Assembly: GCF_003937915.1 (NCBI RefSeq)
Contig: NZ_RHUM01000018.1
Coordinates: 1 to 64,000, forward strand
Source: Erwinia sp. 198
GTDB taxonomy: Bacteria; Pseudomonadota; Gammaproteobacteria; Enterobacterales; Enterobacteriaceae
Length of the DNA stretch: 64,000 nt
Direction: 5' to 3'
Under the pieces are notes generated by a model, which made no database searches, was not told where the DNA came from, and was given only the letters and a program-made list of their open reading frames with translations. Shown piece after piece: positions 35,947 to 44,921 of the stretch. Both the position numbers and the translations under genes were made by a program. Numbering within the stretch: position 1 is the stretch's first letter; each line of letters opens with the position of its first letter.

Positions 35947-37170
35947 ATGAGCACACCAACCTTCGGTTCTCGCGTTCGCTGGCTAACCCTGGCCGGCACC
36001 ATTATTACGCAGTTTGCGCTGGGCTCGGTTTATACCTGGAGCCTGTTCAACGGCCAGCTCTCCCACAAGCTGGAGGCGTCGGTTAGCCAGGTCGCCTTCT
36101 CTTTCGGCCTGCTGAGCCTGGGGTTGGCCATCTCCTCTTCGCTGGCCGGAAAGCTTCAGGAACGCTTTGGGGTGCGCAACGTGACGATCGGCGCGGGCGT
36201 GCTGATGGCTTTCGGCTTCTGGCTGACCTCGCAGGCCGACAGCCTGTTTATGCTCTATCTGAGCGCGGGCGTACTGGTTGGTCTGGCCGACGGCGCGGGC
36301 TACCTGATGACGCTTTCCAACTGCGTAAAATGGTTTCCTGAACGCAAAGGCGTGATCTCGGCCTGTGCAATTGGCGCTTATGGGCTGGGCAGCCTGGGCT
36401 TTAAATTTATCTGCAGCTATTTGCTGAGCGTAAACAGTCTGGAGCACACTTTCCTGATCTGGGGAGGTATAGCGATGGCGATGATTATTGCCGGCGCGCT
36501 GCTGATGAAAGACGCGCCGAAACAGCAGGCGGTAGCAGGCGATGTCGCCAGCACTCGCGACTTTTCGCTGACCCAGGCGGCGCGTCTGCCGCAGTACTGG
36601 ATGTTAGCAATAATGTTTCTGACCGCCTGCATGAGCGGGCTGTACGTAATTGGCGTGGCGAAGGATATTGGCGAAGGCATGGTTAATCTTTCCACGCAAA
36701 CCGCAGCCAGTGCCGTTACGGTTATTGCTATTGCCAACCTGAGCGGTCGTCTCGTGCTGGGGGTGCTTTCCGACAGGATGGCGCGCATTCGCGTGATTAC
36801 GCTGGCGCAAATCGTTTCGCTGGCGGGCATGGGCATTTTGCTGTTTACTCATATGACCGAAAGCACCTTCTTTATTTCCGTAGCCTGTGTGGCCTTCAGC
36901 TTCGGCGGCACCATCACCGTTTATCCTTCGCTGGTCAGCGATTTTTTCGGCCTGAACAACCTGACCAAAAATTACGGTCTTATTTATCTGGGCTTCGGCA
37001 TCGGCAGCGTGCTGGGCTCGCTAATTGCTTCGCTGTTTGGCGGCTTTATGGTGACCTTTAGCCTGATTATGGCGCTGCTGGTGCTGTCGCTGATTATGTC
37101 GCTGACTATCCGTCTGCCGAACTGTCCGGTTAAAACAACGGAAGGGCTGCGCCAGGCGCAGCCGCTGTAG
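35947..37170 (+). CDS. yhjX: MFS transporter YhjX
   Basis: A 407-residue, 12-TM major facilitator of the oxalate:formate antiporter group, very close by eye to E. coli YhjX (402 residues). Shared stretches include LTLAGTIITQFALGSVYTWS, LADGAGYLMTLSNCVKWFPE and ANLSGRLVLGVLSDRMARIR. In E. coli yhjX is the main target of the pyruvate-responsive YpdA/YpdB system; its substrate is debated. Here the YpdB-type repeat is upstream and ypdAB lie 8.5 kb downstream. GGGAGC precedes the ATG. Confidence 0.92.
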   Translation: MSTPTFGSRVRWLTLAGTIITQFALGSVYTWSLFNGQLSHKLEASVSQVAFSFGLLSLGLAISSSLAGKLQERFGVRNVTIGAGVLMAFGFWLTSQADSLFMLYLSAGVLVGLADGAGYLMTLSNCVKWFPERKGVISACAIGAYGLGSLGFKFICSYLLSVNSLEHTFLIWGGIAMAMIIAGALLMKDAPKQQAVAGDVASTRDFSLTQAARLPQYWMLAIMFLTACMSGLYVIGVAKDIGEGMVNLSTQTAASAVTVIAIANLSGRLVLGVLSDRMARIRVITLAQIVSLAGMGILLFTHMTESTFFISVACVAFSFGGTITVYPSLVSDFFGLNNLTKNYGLIYLGFGIGSVLGSLIASLFGGFMVTFSLIMALLVLSLIMSLTIRLPNCPVKTTEGLRQAQPL

Positions 37171-37189
37171 TTAACACGTCTTACCTGAC

Positions 37190-38071
37190 TTACGCCTGTC
37201 GGAAAAGCGGTTCCGGCAGGCCCGCAACGGCGACCTCCACGGCGAACACATCGCCAGACTGCGGATAAGCCGCCAGCTCCTCTGCGCTTCGATCTTCGCG
37301 TGAACTCGTAATATAAAGCGTTTTCAGATCCGGTCCGCCAAAAGCGACCATCGTCGGCCAGCGTACCGGCAGCGGGATCTCGTCCACGATTTCGCCGGTG
37401 GCCGGATTAAGACGAATAACCCGCGAACCGTCAAACATCGCCGACCAGTAGAACCCTTCACTGTCTACCGCTGCGCCATCGGGCAGGCCGCCTTGTTCCT
37501 GCACAAAATGCCGGATAACTTCACGCGGGCCGATATCGCCCCTGTCATCGACCGGATAGCGATAAAGCACGCCGTTGGGCGTGTCGGTGTGGTACATCCA
37601 TTTATCATCAGGCGAAAAGGCCAGCCCGTTAGAAATTTTGATATCTTCCGCCTCGACGGTCAGGCGCAGATGCTCGTCCAGGCGACAAAGCTTGCCGCCG
37701 TTGCGATCCTGCGGCTCCCAAAGGCTGCCGCACCAGAAGCGGCCGTGCCGGTCAACGCGGCCGTCGTTAAAACGGCTGAAGGCCGCTTCGCCGGGATTGG
37801 GCGCCACGCGCCGGGTAATGATGCCTTCTTCATCCAGCAGGCAAACGCCGCTGCGCAGCGCCGCCACGAAGCCGCCCTGCTCGTTCAGGCCAAAACAGCC
37901 GATATGTTCCGGCACCGGCATAATTTTATGCTCGCCGCTTTGCGGATCGAAGCGATGCAGCGCGGGTGCCAGAATATCGACAAAGTAAAGCGCCTGTTCG
38001 CGCACTGACCAGACCGGGCACTCGCCCAGCTCTGCCTGAGCCGCCAGCACATTTTTAACCTGATAACGCAT
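37190..38071 (-). CDS. SMP-30/gluconolactonase family hydrolase
   Basis: A 293-residue beta-propeller enzyme of the SMP-30/regucalcin family, which opens sugar lactones. Metal ligands are visible: the Glu of GECPVWS (about residue 18), the Asn of ISNGLAFS and the Asp of LPDGAAVD; FNDGRVDRHGRFWCG is the substrate-loop motif. No signal peptide, so probably cytoplasmic. It is convergent with yhjX with a 19-bp gap. The lactone substrate cannot be told. Confidence 0.88.
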   Translation of the reverse strand: MRYQVKNVLAAQAELGECPVWSVREQALYFVDILAPALHRFDPQSGEHKIMPVPEHIGCFGLNEQGGFVAALRSGVCLLDEEGIITRRVAPNPGEAAFSRFNDGRVDRHGRFWCGSLWEPQDRNGGKLCRLDEHLRLTVEAEDIKISNGLAFSPDDKWMYHTDTPNGVLYRYPVDDRGDIGPREVIRHFVQEQGGLPDGAAVDSEGFYWSAMFDGSRVIRLNPATGEIVDEIPLPVRWPTMVAFGGPDLKTLYITSSREDRSAEELAAYPQSGDVFAVEVAVAGLPEPLFRQA

Positions 38072-38360
38072 AGCATGTCCTTGTCTTGAAAAATTGCCTT
38101 AAGTCTATCGTATAAATCTCTTTCTGCCGTTATTAACGCAAATTTTCATAAAACCGGAAACAGAAGTTGATTTAAGAACATTCTGTGTTAAAAGTCGCGC
38201 TTTTAAGCCTTCTCTTATTTCATTCTGAGGGAAGAAATCGCAAAATTTCCATACTGAATTATTTGGAAATATTTACTCTAATAACTCTACAAAAGCGGCA
38301 TTATTCCTCCACTTTTGTTTTGTAGAGTGTTAGCTATTGGAAAGCGAGAGAGTAAGAATA

Positions 38361-38504
38361 ATGAAACTAATTAGATCGATTGCGCTTCTAGGCGTAATAA
38401 GTATGCTGAGCGGCTGTATTATTCATGACGGCTATCGCGGCCACCACCATGGCGGGCCGGGCTACCATCACGGCGGACACCACGGCCATCACAGGGGCTG
38501 GTAG
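38361..38504 (+). CDS. Small His-rich lipoprotein
   Basis: A 47-residue protein. MKLIRSIALLGVISMLSGC is a lipoprotein signal with the acylated Cys at residue 19. The mature part is only 28 residues, of which about ten are His with many Gly (YRGHHHGGPGYHHGGHHGHH). It could bind nickel, zinc or copper at the envelope. GAGAGAG lies upstream of the ATG. It ends about 80 bp before a convergent terminator and lipoprotein gene. No family is recognised. Confidence 0.7.
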   Translation: MKLIRSIALLGVISMLSGCIIHDGYRGHHHGGPGYHHGGHHGHHRGW

Positions 38505-38587
38505 AAAATTATAAATGGGTGAAGTTCTTTCATCCTGAAAGCGGGCAAAGCCTGCACACGGCAATATAAAAATAAAATGCAGTCTTC

Positions 38588-38609
38588 AAGGCGGGTAATT
38601 ACCCGCCTT
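38588..38609. terminator. Bidirectional terminator
   Basis: A perfect 22-bp palindrome (AAGGCGGGTAA and its complement) followed by CTTTT on the plus side and preceded by a CTTGAA stretch on the other. It lies between the convergent His-rich lipoprotein and the 94-residue lipoprotein genes and can serve both. Confidence 0.8.
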
Positions 38610-38615
38610 CTTTTA

Positions 38616-38900
38616 TTAGCTTTTAATGCTGTAATTACATTGATACCAGGCTTTCATTAACCCTGGCAGCCGACTTTCCTGCGGCTTTATCGGATCGACT
38701 TTATCAAAACCGCGCTCCGCGCAATAATGCTCAACGTCCTGCTCCATGGCCGTTTTGTTTACCGTGTCGGGATCGAAACGATAAAGCACGCTATTTACCG
38801 CAGGATCTTCTGCCACCTTTTCAAAAGCACCGGGCTTGTGGGAAGTACAGCCAGCGGACAGCAAAACAGCGAGCGCCAGCGCGCCAATTATTTTTTTCAT
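38616..38900 (-). CDS. Small lipoprotein
   Basis: A 94-residue protein with a lipoprotein signal (MKKIIGALALAVLLSAGC, Cys at residue 18). The mature part is polar and contains two Cys (EHYCAERGF and YQCNYSIKS) that may form a disulfide. The family is not recognised. AGGAG lies before the ATG. Confidence 0.75.
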   Translation of the reverse strand: MKKIIGALALAVLLSAGCTSHKPGAFEKVAEDPAVNSVLYRFDPDTVNKTAMEQDVEHYCAERGFDKVDPIKPQESRLPGLMKAWYQCNYSIKS

Positions 38901-39123
38901 CTTAACTCCTTTCTTTGCCGACGCATTCTACTTAAGCGACACGGCGACACCATCGGAAAAAACCGCTTTTGCACTTCTTTAACCGTACTTTGCAATCTTT
39001 TACCGATTGAATCGATTCAGGCTGCCGTGTAGCGCCAGGCCAAAATGAATGCCAATATACTTCCAGACACAGCGACATGTCTGCGCAACACCAGGAATTT
39101 TATTTATAATTACAAAGATTTAT

Positions 39124-39148
39124 GCCCGCGGCGAGCGGGCTTTTTTTT
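39124..39148 (+). terminator. Orphan Rho-independent terminator
   Basis: Stem GCCCGC / GCGGGC (39124-39129, 39135-39140) with a 5-base loop, followed by eight T residues on the plus strand. No plus-strand coding gene lies upstream between 38901 and 39123, and the neighbouring genes are on the minus strand. It may end a small RNA. Confidence 0.75.
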
Positions 39149-39223
39149 GCGCTAAATTCGGGAAGCGGACGCCAGTATATTCGCTGCGCTCGCTGAGAAA
39201 TTGGCCTGAAGTGCCGTTGTCTC

Positions 39224-39676
39224 TCAGTCGGCGCGCACGTCGACCAGCACCGGGCAGCTGGCGCGCTCAATAACGGCAGCGCTAACCGACCCTTTCAGCA
39301 GGCGATTAAAGGAAGAGAGATGGCGGCGGCCCATAATAATCATCGCGGCGCCAATCTGATTGGCGTGGGCCACGATAGTTTCGGCGGATTCGCCCGCCAG
39401 CACCCGCCCCGTGGCGCGAACGCCGCTGCCCTGCAGCTCCGCCAGCGCCTGGCGAACGGCGGCTTCCGCCGTATTCTGCTCGTCCAGCGCGCTACCGAAA
39501 TCGCCGGGATCTTCCCCCGCCTCAATCACGTAATCCGCCGTGGTGCTGGCATAGCTGGCGTCGACGCAGCACAACACCACCACGTCCGCGTCCAGCGCGC
39601 GCGCCTGCTCGGTCGCCAGGGAAACCACCTTGCGCGCCAGCGCCGAATTATCCACCGCCACTAAAAGCTTTTTCAT
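39224..39676 (-). CDS. Universal stress protein (UspA family)
   Basis: A 150-residue single-domain UspA protein. The N-terminal KKLLVAVDNSALARKV is the nucleotide-binding strand and Asp. The C-terminal MIIMGRRHLSSFNRLLKGSVS is the ATP-loop segment, although the second Gly of the usual G-x-x-G is His here. The end, SCPVLVDV, is typical. Such proteins are induced by starvation or stress and may bind ATP. It ends the same-strand pair with the IclR regulator, 12 bp after it. Confidence 0.85.
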   Translation of the reverse strand: MKKLLVAVDNSALARKVVSLATEQARALDADVVVLCCVDASYASTTADYVIEAGEDPGDFGSALDEQNTAEAAVRQALAELQGSGVRATGRVLAGESAETIVAHANQIGAAMIIMGRRHLSSFNRLLKGSVSAAVIERASCPVLVDVRAD

Positions 39677-39688
39677 TTGCCACTCCTG

Positions 39689-40471
39689 TCAGTCACGTAA
39701 AGTCGCTTTGCCAATTTCATCCACCAGAGCCTCTTTGCACTTCAGGATCTCTTCGCGGAAGAGCGATTCGTGCTTTTGAAAACGGGCAGAAGGCACCAGC
39801 AGGCTGATGGAAAAGCGTCCCAGTATGGTATCTATCGCTACCGCCATGGTGGAGATCCCTTCCAGCGTCTCGCCACGATCGTAAGAGAGACCGGTACGGC
39901 GGATTTCCTGTAGTCTTTCCATCAAATCGGGATACGCTTTGACGGTCAGTTCAGTGATCGCTTCGTAGGCATCCCCTACCCACGCCCTGGCCTCTTCGTC
40001 GCTGTCCAGCGCCAGCAGCGCGCGGCCGCCGGAAGTGCTGTAAAGCGGCAGGTTGAGCCCGATGCGCGGCACCACGCGCAGCTCGCGATCGGCGACCACG
40101 TAATGCACGATAGCCAGCTGTAATCCGCTGGCGCGGGCCAGCGACACCGTTTCGCCCGTGGCATCGCTCAGCGCCTGCAGCCACGGCTGCACAATCGCCA
40201 CCACATCGGTGTGCACGCTGGCGATCAGCCGCAGCAGCGCCGGACCGAGACGCACGCCGCCCGCGCCGTGACTACGCACCAGCTGCACCGAATCCAACGC
40301 GCCGACGATACGCTGTACGGTTGAGCGGGGCAGATCGACGGCCTGGGCGATTTCGCCCAGGCTCATGCCGTTGGGGCTGTCGCCCAACGCGTCCAGAATT
40401 TTTGCCGCGCGTGAGATAACCTGGATACCGCCGGTACGCTCCTCGTCGCGTAAAGCTGCAGGTTCAGACAT
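39689..40471 (-). CDS. IclR-family transcriptional regulator
   Basis: A 260-residue regulator. The N-terminal winged helix (about residues 15-75) contains MSLGEIAQAVDLPRSTVQRIVGAL. The C-terminal effector-binding domain ends with SISLLVPSARF. It faces the efflux operon and two palindromes lie in the 162-bp space between, so it probably controls that operon and itself. The ATG at 40471 has AAGGAG upstream; the longer frame adds 30 unlikely residues. The inducer is unknown, probably a toxic or aromatic compound handled by the pump. Confidence 0.88.
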   Translation of the reverse strand: MSEPAALRDEERTGGIQVISRAAKILDALGDSPNGMSLGEIAQAVDLPRSTVQRIVGALDSVQLVRSHGAGGVRLGPALLRLIASVHTDVVAIVQPWLQALSDATGETVSLARASGLQLAIVHYVVADRELRVVPRIGLNLPLYSTSGGRALLALDSDEEARAWVGDAYEAITELTVKAYPDLMERLQEIRRTGLSYDRGETLEGISTMAVAIDTILGRFSISLLVPSARFQKHESLFREEILKCKEALVDEIGKATLRD

Positions 40472-40531
40472 GAGATCTCCTTCCTTGTTGATGGCGATAC
40501 TGTAGCACTCTTTTCCCCTCTCCGGCAGGCT

Positions 40532-40548
40532 GTACCGCATTGCAATAC
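40532..40548. promoter_or_regulatory. Palindromic operator 1 (IclR candidate)
   Basis: The 17-bp imperfect palindrome GTACCGCATTGCAATAC (GTA-N2-GCA-N-TGC-N2-TAC) lies between the regulator and the efflux genes. It shares TGCAATACAG with the second site 48 bp away. Confidence 0.6.
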
Positions 40549-40579
40549 AGCCAATCACCATGTAATATCTGCCGCCAAT

Positions 40580-40596
40580 GTATCACAATGCAATAC
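40580..40596. promoter_or_regulatory. Palindromic operator 2 (IclR candidate)
   Basis: The 17-bp palindrome GTATCACAATGCAATAC (GTAT-N2-CA-N-TG-N2-ATAC) lies 37 bp before the start codon of the efflux transporter. It pairs with the similar site at 40532. Confidence 0.6.
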
Positions 40597-40633
40597 AGTG
40601 CATCACTTCATCTTTTCTTGCGGAGCACCGGCT

Positions 40634-42232
40634 ATGAACGCTCAACCCGCAGCCCCGGCTAGCCACCCTTTTACCCTGCGTCTGGCGCTGGGTTTGGTGG
40701 GCGTGCTGATTGCTGCGCTGACCTCAGGACTTAACGATCGCGTAACCGATTTAGCGCTGGCCGACGTTCGCGCCGCTATCGGTTTTAGCTACGATCGGGC
40801 CACCTGGATTACCTCGGCCTATCAGGCTGCCGAAGTGGCGGCGATGATGGTCGCACCCTGGTTTGCGGTAACCTTTTCGCTGCGCCGCTTTGCGCTGGCC
40901 GTCGCGTTTGGTTTTGCGCTGGCCGGTATACTGCAGCCCTTTGCCGCAACGCCCGGGCTGTTTATCGGCTTGCGCGTTATCCAGGGGCTGTTCGGCGGCG
41001 CGCTGCCGCCGCTGCTGATGACGGTAGCGCTGCGTTTTTTGCCGCCGGGCATCAAGCTTTACGGGCTGTCCGCCTATGCCTTAACCGCCACTTTCGGCCC
41101 CAACATGGCCGCCTCGCTGGCGGCTTTCTGGACCGATGCCGTCGGCTGGCAGTTTGTGTTCTGGCAGATTGTGCCGCCGCTTCTGCTTGCCGGCGTGCTG
41201 ATTGGCTGGGGGTTGCCGCAGGATCCGCTGCGCCTGGAGCGTTTTAAGCAGATAGATCTGTTCGGTATGCTGACCGGCTGTAGCGGCGTCGCGCTGATGG
41301 TGCTGACGCTGTCGCAGGGCGAGCGGCTCGACTGGCTGCAATCGCCGTTGATTGTTGGCATGCTGTGCGCGTCCATCGCGCTGCTGGTAGCGTTTTTAAT
41401 CAACGAGTGGTCGCATCCGCTACCGTTATTTAAATTGCAGCTGCTCCAGCGCAAAAATTTAACGCACGGGCTGCTGGTGCTGGCTGGCGTACTGCTGGTG
41501 GCGCTTTCCGGCTCCGCCCTGCCTTCGGCCTATTTCGCTCAGGTGGCAGGGTTCCGCACCGTGCAGTTTGCGCCGCTGGCGCTGGCTATCGGCCTGCCGC
41601 AGCTGCTGATTGCGCCTTTTATGGCTTTCCTGCTGAACCTGCGCTGGGTTGACTGCCGCTGGATGCTGACCTGCGGCGCAGCGCTGCTCAGCGTGTCGTG
41701 CCTGATGGGCGCGCAGCTGACCGACGACTGGGCCAGGCAAAACTTCTGGCCGATCCAGCTGCTGCAGGCTTTTGGACAGCCAATGCTGATCCTGCCGGTG
41801 TTGATGAGCGCCACCAGCGTGATCCTGCCGCCGGAAGGGCCGTACGCCTCGGCGATGTTTAATACCGTGCGCGGCTTTTCCAGCGTGGCAGCCGGCAGCC
41901 TGGTAGAGAATTTTCTGACCCACCGGGAAAAATTTCACTCGCACACCCTGGTCGATCGGCTGGGCAATAGTCCGTGGCTGATGACGGCGGCGAACAGCGC
42001 CGACGCCTCAGCGATGCAGCCGCTGCTGCCGGACGGTTCAGCCAGCTCGGCCGAAAATTTGGGTCATTTTGCCACGCTGCTGAAGCACCAGGCGGTGATC
42101 CTCAGCATCAGCGACGCCTACCTGCTGCTGATCGGCTGCGCGCTGCTGCTGGTGCTGCTGACCGCCTGGCTGCCCAAACGCGTCTGGCCGCCGCAAACCC
42201 TTATTCAAACTCAAACTAAAGCCGTGAGATAA
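40634..42232 (+). CDS. DHA2-type MFS efflux transporter
   Basis: A 532-residue, probably 14-TM drug:H+ antiporter of the EmrB type. Residues about 45-70 (FSYDRATWITSAYQAAEVAAM) and PPLLMTVALRFLPPG are typical of the family. It is coupled with a downstream HlyD-type periplasmic adaptor (5-bp gap), forming the inner-membrane part of a tripartite exporter with TolC. The ATG at 40634 has GGAG upstream. Substrates are unknown. Confidence 0.88.
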   Translation: MNAQPAAPASHPFTLRLALGLVGVLIAALTSGLNDRVTDLALADVRAAIGFSYDRATWITSAYQAAEVAAMMVAPWFAVTFSLRRFALAVAFGFALAGILQPFAATPGLFIGLRVIQGLFGGALPPLLMTVALRFLPPGIKLYGLSAYALTATFGPNMAASLAAFWTDAVGWQFVFWQIVPPLLLAGVLIGWGLPQDPLRLERFKQIDLFGMLTGCSGVALMVLTLSQGERLDWLQSPLIVGMLCASIALLVAFLINEWSHPLPLFKLQLLQRKNLTHGLLVLAGVLLVALSGSALPSAYFAQVAGFRTVQFAPLALAIGLPQLLIAPFMAFLLNLRWVDCRWMLTCGAALLSVSCLMGAQLTDDWARQNFWPIQLLQAFGQPMLILPVLMSATSVILPPEGPYASAMFNTVRGFSSVAAGSLVENFLTHREKFHSHTLVDRLGNSPWLMTAANSADASAMQPLLPDGSASSAENLGHFATLLKHQAVILSISDAYLLLIGCALLLVLLTAWLPKRVWPPQTLIQTQTKAVR

Positions 42233-42237
42233 TAACA

Positions 42238-43260
42238 ATGTTCACACCTGCAAAAAGAACCTTAACGCTGGCCGCGCTGCTGCTGGTACTGCTGGGGATC
42301 GCCTTTTTCGTCTGGTCGGCCATGAGCCGCCATCAGGCCCGCACCGATGATGCCGTAGTGACCGCCGACTACACGGCCATCGCGCCGAAAGTTTCCGGCT
42401 ATATTCGCACTGTTAACGTTGGCGATAACCAGCAGGTAAAAGCGGGCGACGTGCTGGCGACGATTGACGATCGTGACTACCGGGTCGCACTGGAAACTGC
42501 CGAAGCCAACCTGGCGGTCAGCCAGGCGAAGCTGGCCAGCGTTCAGGCCCAGCTTGAGCAGCAGCAGGCGACTATTGCGCAAAACGACGCCGCCGTCGCG
42601 GCCAGCCAGGCAACCCTGAACTATGCCGGGCAAAATGCCGAACGCTATCGCCGCCTGCTGAAAAGCGGCACCGCCACGGCGGACGAGCAGCAGAAAACCA
42701 GCGCATCCATGCAGGAAGCCGCGGCGCAGCTGCGTCAAAGCCAGGCCGCCGCGCTGGCCGCCCGTAAAGAAGTGGGCGTGCTGGAAGCCAGCCTGCGCCA
42801 GGCCAAAGCGGATATCGCCGCGTCAACCGCCAGCGTCGATCAGGCTCGCCTGAATCTTTCTTATACCGTCATTAGCGCGCCGATCAACGGCGCCGTCGGC
42901 CAGCGAGCGGCGCGCCAGGGCGCCTGGGTTGCCGCCGGAACGCGTCTGATGGCCGTGGTGCCACTACAGCAAACCTACGTGGTGGCAAACTTTCTGGAAA
43001 CGCAGCTGGCTGGCGTACAGGCCGGCGCTGGCGTTACGCTGAGCGTGGACGCGCTGCCGGGCGTTACGCTGCGTGGTCATGTGGATAGCATAGCGCCTGC
43101 CACCGGCTCGACGTTTGCCGCTATCACCGCCGATAACGCAACGGGCAACTTCACTAAAGTGGCGCAGCGTTTGCCGGTCAAAATCCTGCTTGAACCAGGT
43201 CAGCCCGATCTGGCGCGCCTGAAGGTGGGTATGTCGGTGGTGCCGGAGCTGGCCCGCTGA
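42238..43260 (+). CDS. HlyD-type periplasmic adaptor (EmrA-like)
   Basis: A 340-residue membrane fusion protein. One N-terminal TM anchor (about residues 8-25) is followed by a lipoyl half-motif (VSGYIRTVNVGDNQQVKAGDVLATID), a long alpha-helical hairpin (about 80-200, rich in Ala and Gln), and the second lipoyl half and beta-barrel (VISAPINGAVGQRAARQG, YVVANFLETQL). It bridges the transporter with an outer-membrane channel. Last gene of the efflux operon. Confidence 0.9.
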   Translation: MFTPAKRTLTLAALLLVLLGIAFFVWSAMSRHQARTDDAVVTADYTAIAPKVSGYIRTVNVGDNQQVKAGDVLATIDDRDYRVALETAEANLAVSQAKLASVQAQLEQQQATIAQNDAAVAASQATLNYAGQNAERYRRLLKSGTATADEQQKTSASMQEAAAQLRQSQAAALAARKEVGVLEASLRQAKADIAASTASVDQARLNLSYTVISAPINGAVGQRAARQGAWVAAGTRLMAVVPLQQTYVVANFLETQLAGVQAGAGVTLSVDALPGVTLRGHVDSIAPATGSTFAAITADNATGNFTKVAQRLPVKILLEPGQPDLARLKVGMSVVPELAR

Positions 43261-43457
43261 ACGGACGCAGGCGGTTTATTCAACGCCCGCGCCTGAAGCA
43301 GGCTCCTGAAAAAAAAGATAATTCCTGGAAATGTCGGCTTTATTTTGCCGCCCGCTGCGGGTAAATTAGCAGGCGTTCCCGTGACGAAAGCTGACGGCCT
43401 GAACCGGAAAACGCGGCGACGCAGGTTCAGGCTATCATCGCTCAAAGGAGTTTTTCC

Positions 43458-43529
43458 GTGAAATATGCATTAATGGGCATTTCGTTTTTGTTGCTGGCCT
43501 GGGCTGGTACCTTCTATCTGATGCTGTAG
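43458..43529 (+). CDS. ypdK: Small membrane protein YpdK
   Basis: A 23-residue protein starting with GTG, with AAAGGAG 7 bases upstream: MKYALMGISFLLLAWAGTFY. It matches E. coli YpdK in length, the MGISF and WAGTF segments and in position next to alaC. It is a single TM segment. Function is unknown. Confidence 0.88.
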   Translation: MKYALMGISFLLLAWAGTFYLML

Positions 43530-43543
43530 CCTGCCTGATAACG

Positions 43544-43567
43544 AAAAAGGCAGGCGCTCAGCCTGCC
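43544..43567 (-). terminator. Terminator of alaC
   Basis: On the minus strand, GGCAGGC and GCCTGCC form a stem with a 5-base loop followed by TTTTT, 23 bp past the alaC stop. On the plus strand there is no T tract after the stem. Confidence 0.8.
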
Positions 43568-43589
43568 TCTGGCGGCCCTGGTCCGCCTG

Positions 43590-44816
43590 CTACTCCGCCT
43601 CGCTTTTTACCGTTCCCGGCAGAACGCCGTCGGTGCGGAACATCGCCTTAATCCCTCTTACCGCCTGACGAATACGGTCGCTGTTTTCAATCAGCGCAAA
43701 GCGCACGTGCGTATCGCCATAGTCGCCAAAGCCGATACCTGGCGAAACGCAGACTTTCGCCTCCTGTAGCATATGCTTAGCGAATTCCAGCGAACCCATA
43801 TGCGCATAATGGTCCGGGATTTTCGCCCAGACATACATCGAGGCCTTGGGCATTTCTACCATCCAGCCCGCCTCGTGCAGCCCTTTCACCAGCACGTCGC
43901 GGCGGCGCCTGTACTGCTGCGCGATATCCCGTACGCACTGCTGATCGCCCTCCAGCGCGGCGATGGCGGCAACCTGCAGAGGCGTGAAAGTACCGTAATC
44001 GTGGTAGCTTTTGATCCGCGCCAGTGCGGCGACCAGCTCTTTGTTGCCGACCATAAAGCCGATACGCCAGCCCGCCATATTGTAGCTTTTAGAAAGCGTG
44101 AAAAACTCTACCGCCACGTCACGAGCGCCCGGTACTTCCATAATCGAAGGCGCTTTCCAGCCGTCATAGACGATATCGGCATAGGCCAGATCGTGGATCA
44201 CCAGCACGTTATATTGTTTGGCCAGCGCGATCACTCGCTCGAAAAAATCCAGCTCAACGCACTGCGCAGTGGGATTGGACGGAAAGCCAAGGATCATCAT
44301 TTTGGGTTTGGGATAGCTTTCGCGAATGGCGCGCTCCAGCTCGTTAAAGAAATCCACGCCTTCCACCAGCGGCACGGATCGCACCTGAGCGCCCGCGATA
44401 ACCGCGCCGTAAATGTGGATGGGATAGCTGGGATTCGGCACCAGCACGGTATCGCCATGATCGAGCGTAGCCAGCATCAGGTGCGCCAACCCTTCTTTCG
44501 AGCCGATGGTCACAATCGCTTCTGACTCCGGATCGATATCCACCTGATAGCGATCGGCATACCAGCGTGAAATTGCCCGACGCAAACGCGGGATGCCTCG
44601 CGAGGTCGAATAGCCGTGCGTGTCCTCTCGTTGCGCCACCGAGCAGAGTTTTTCAACGATATGGGGCGGCGTAGGGCCGTCCGGGTTGCCCATGCTGAAA
44701 TCGATAATATCTTCGCCGCGACGGCGCGCCGCCATTTTCAGTTCGGCAGTGATATTAAAAACATAGGGCGGAAGGCGTTCAATACGGGAAAAACGGCGTG
44801 CGGAGCTGTCAGCCAT
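43590..44816 (-). CDS. alaC: Alanine transaminase AlaC
   Basis: A 408-residue PLP-dependent class I/II aminotransferase that makes alanine from pyruvate and glutamate (E. coli AlaC, 412 residues). [20 protein letters not shown] carries the Schiff-base Lys; [15 protein letters not shown] and the C-terminal [16 protein letters not shown] with the substrate-binding Arg are conserved. It faces the ypdA/ypdB region as in E. coli, but here a GNAT acetyltransferase gene lies between. Confidence 0.93.
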   Translation of the reverse strand: MADSSARRFSRIERLPPYVFNITAELKMAARRRGEDIIDFSMGNPDGPTPPHIVEKLCSVAQREDTHGYSTSRGIPRLRRAISRWYADRYQVDIDPESEAIVTIGSKEGLAHLMLATLDHGDTVLVPNPSYPIHIYGAVIAGAQVRSVPLVEGVDFFNELERAIRESYPKPKMMILGFPSNPTAQCVELDFFERVIALAKQYNVLVIHDLAYADIVYDGWKAPSIMEVPGARDVAVEFFTLSKSYNMAGWRIGFMVGNKELVAALARIKSYHDYGTFTPLQVAAIAALEGDQQCVRDIAQQYRRRRDVLVKGLHEAGWMVEMPKASMYVWAKIPDHYAHMGSLEFAKHMLQEAKVCVSPGIGFGDYGDTHVRFALIENSDRIRQAVRGIKAMFRTDGVLPGTVKSEAE

Positions 44817-44921
44817 AAAGACCTCTGAGTACGTTAGCGCCCGGAACCGTCCGAGCGACGCTGACCAGAAAATGGTCGAAGCTCCAACATAGCGCAGAGT
44901 TCGTCAGCCTGTCGAGCCGAA

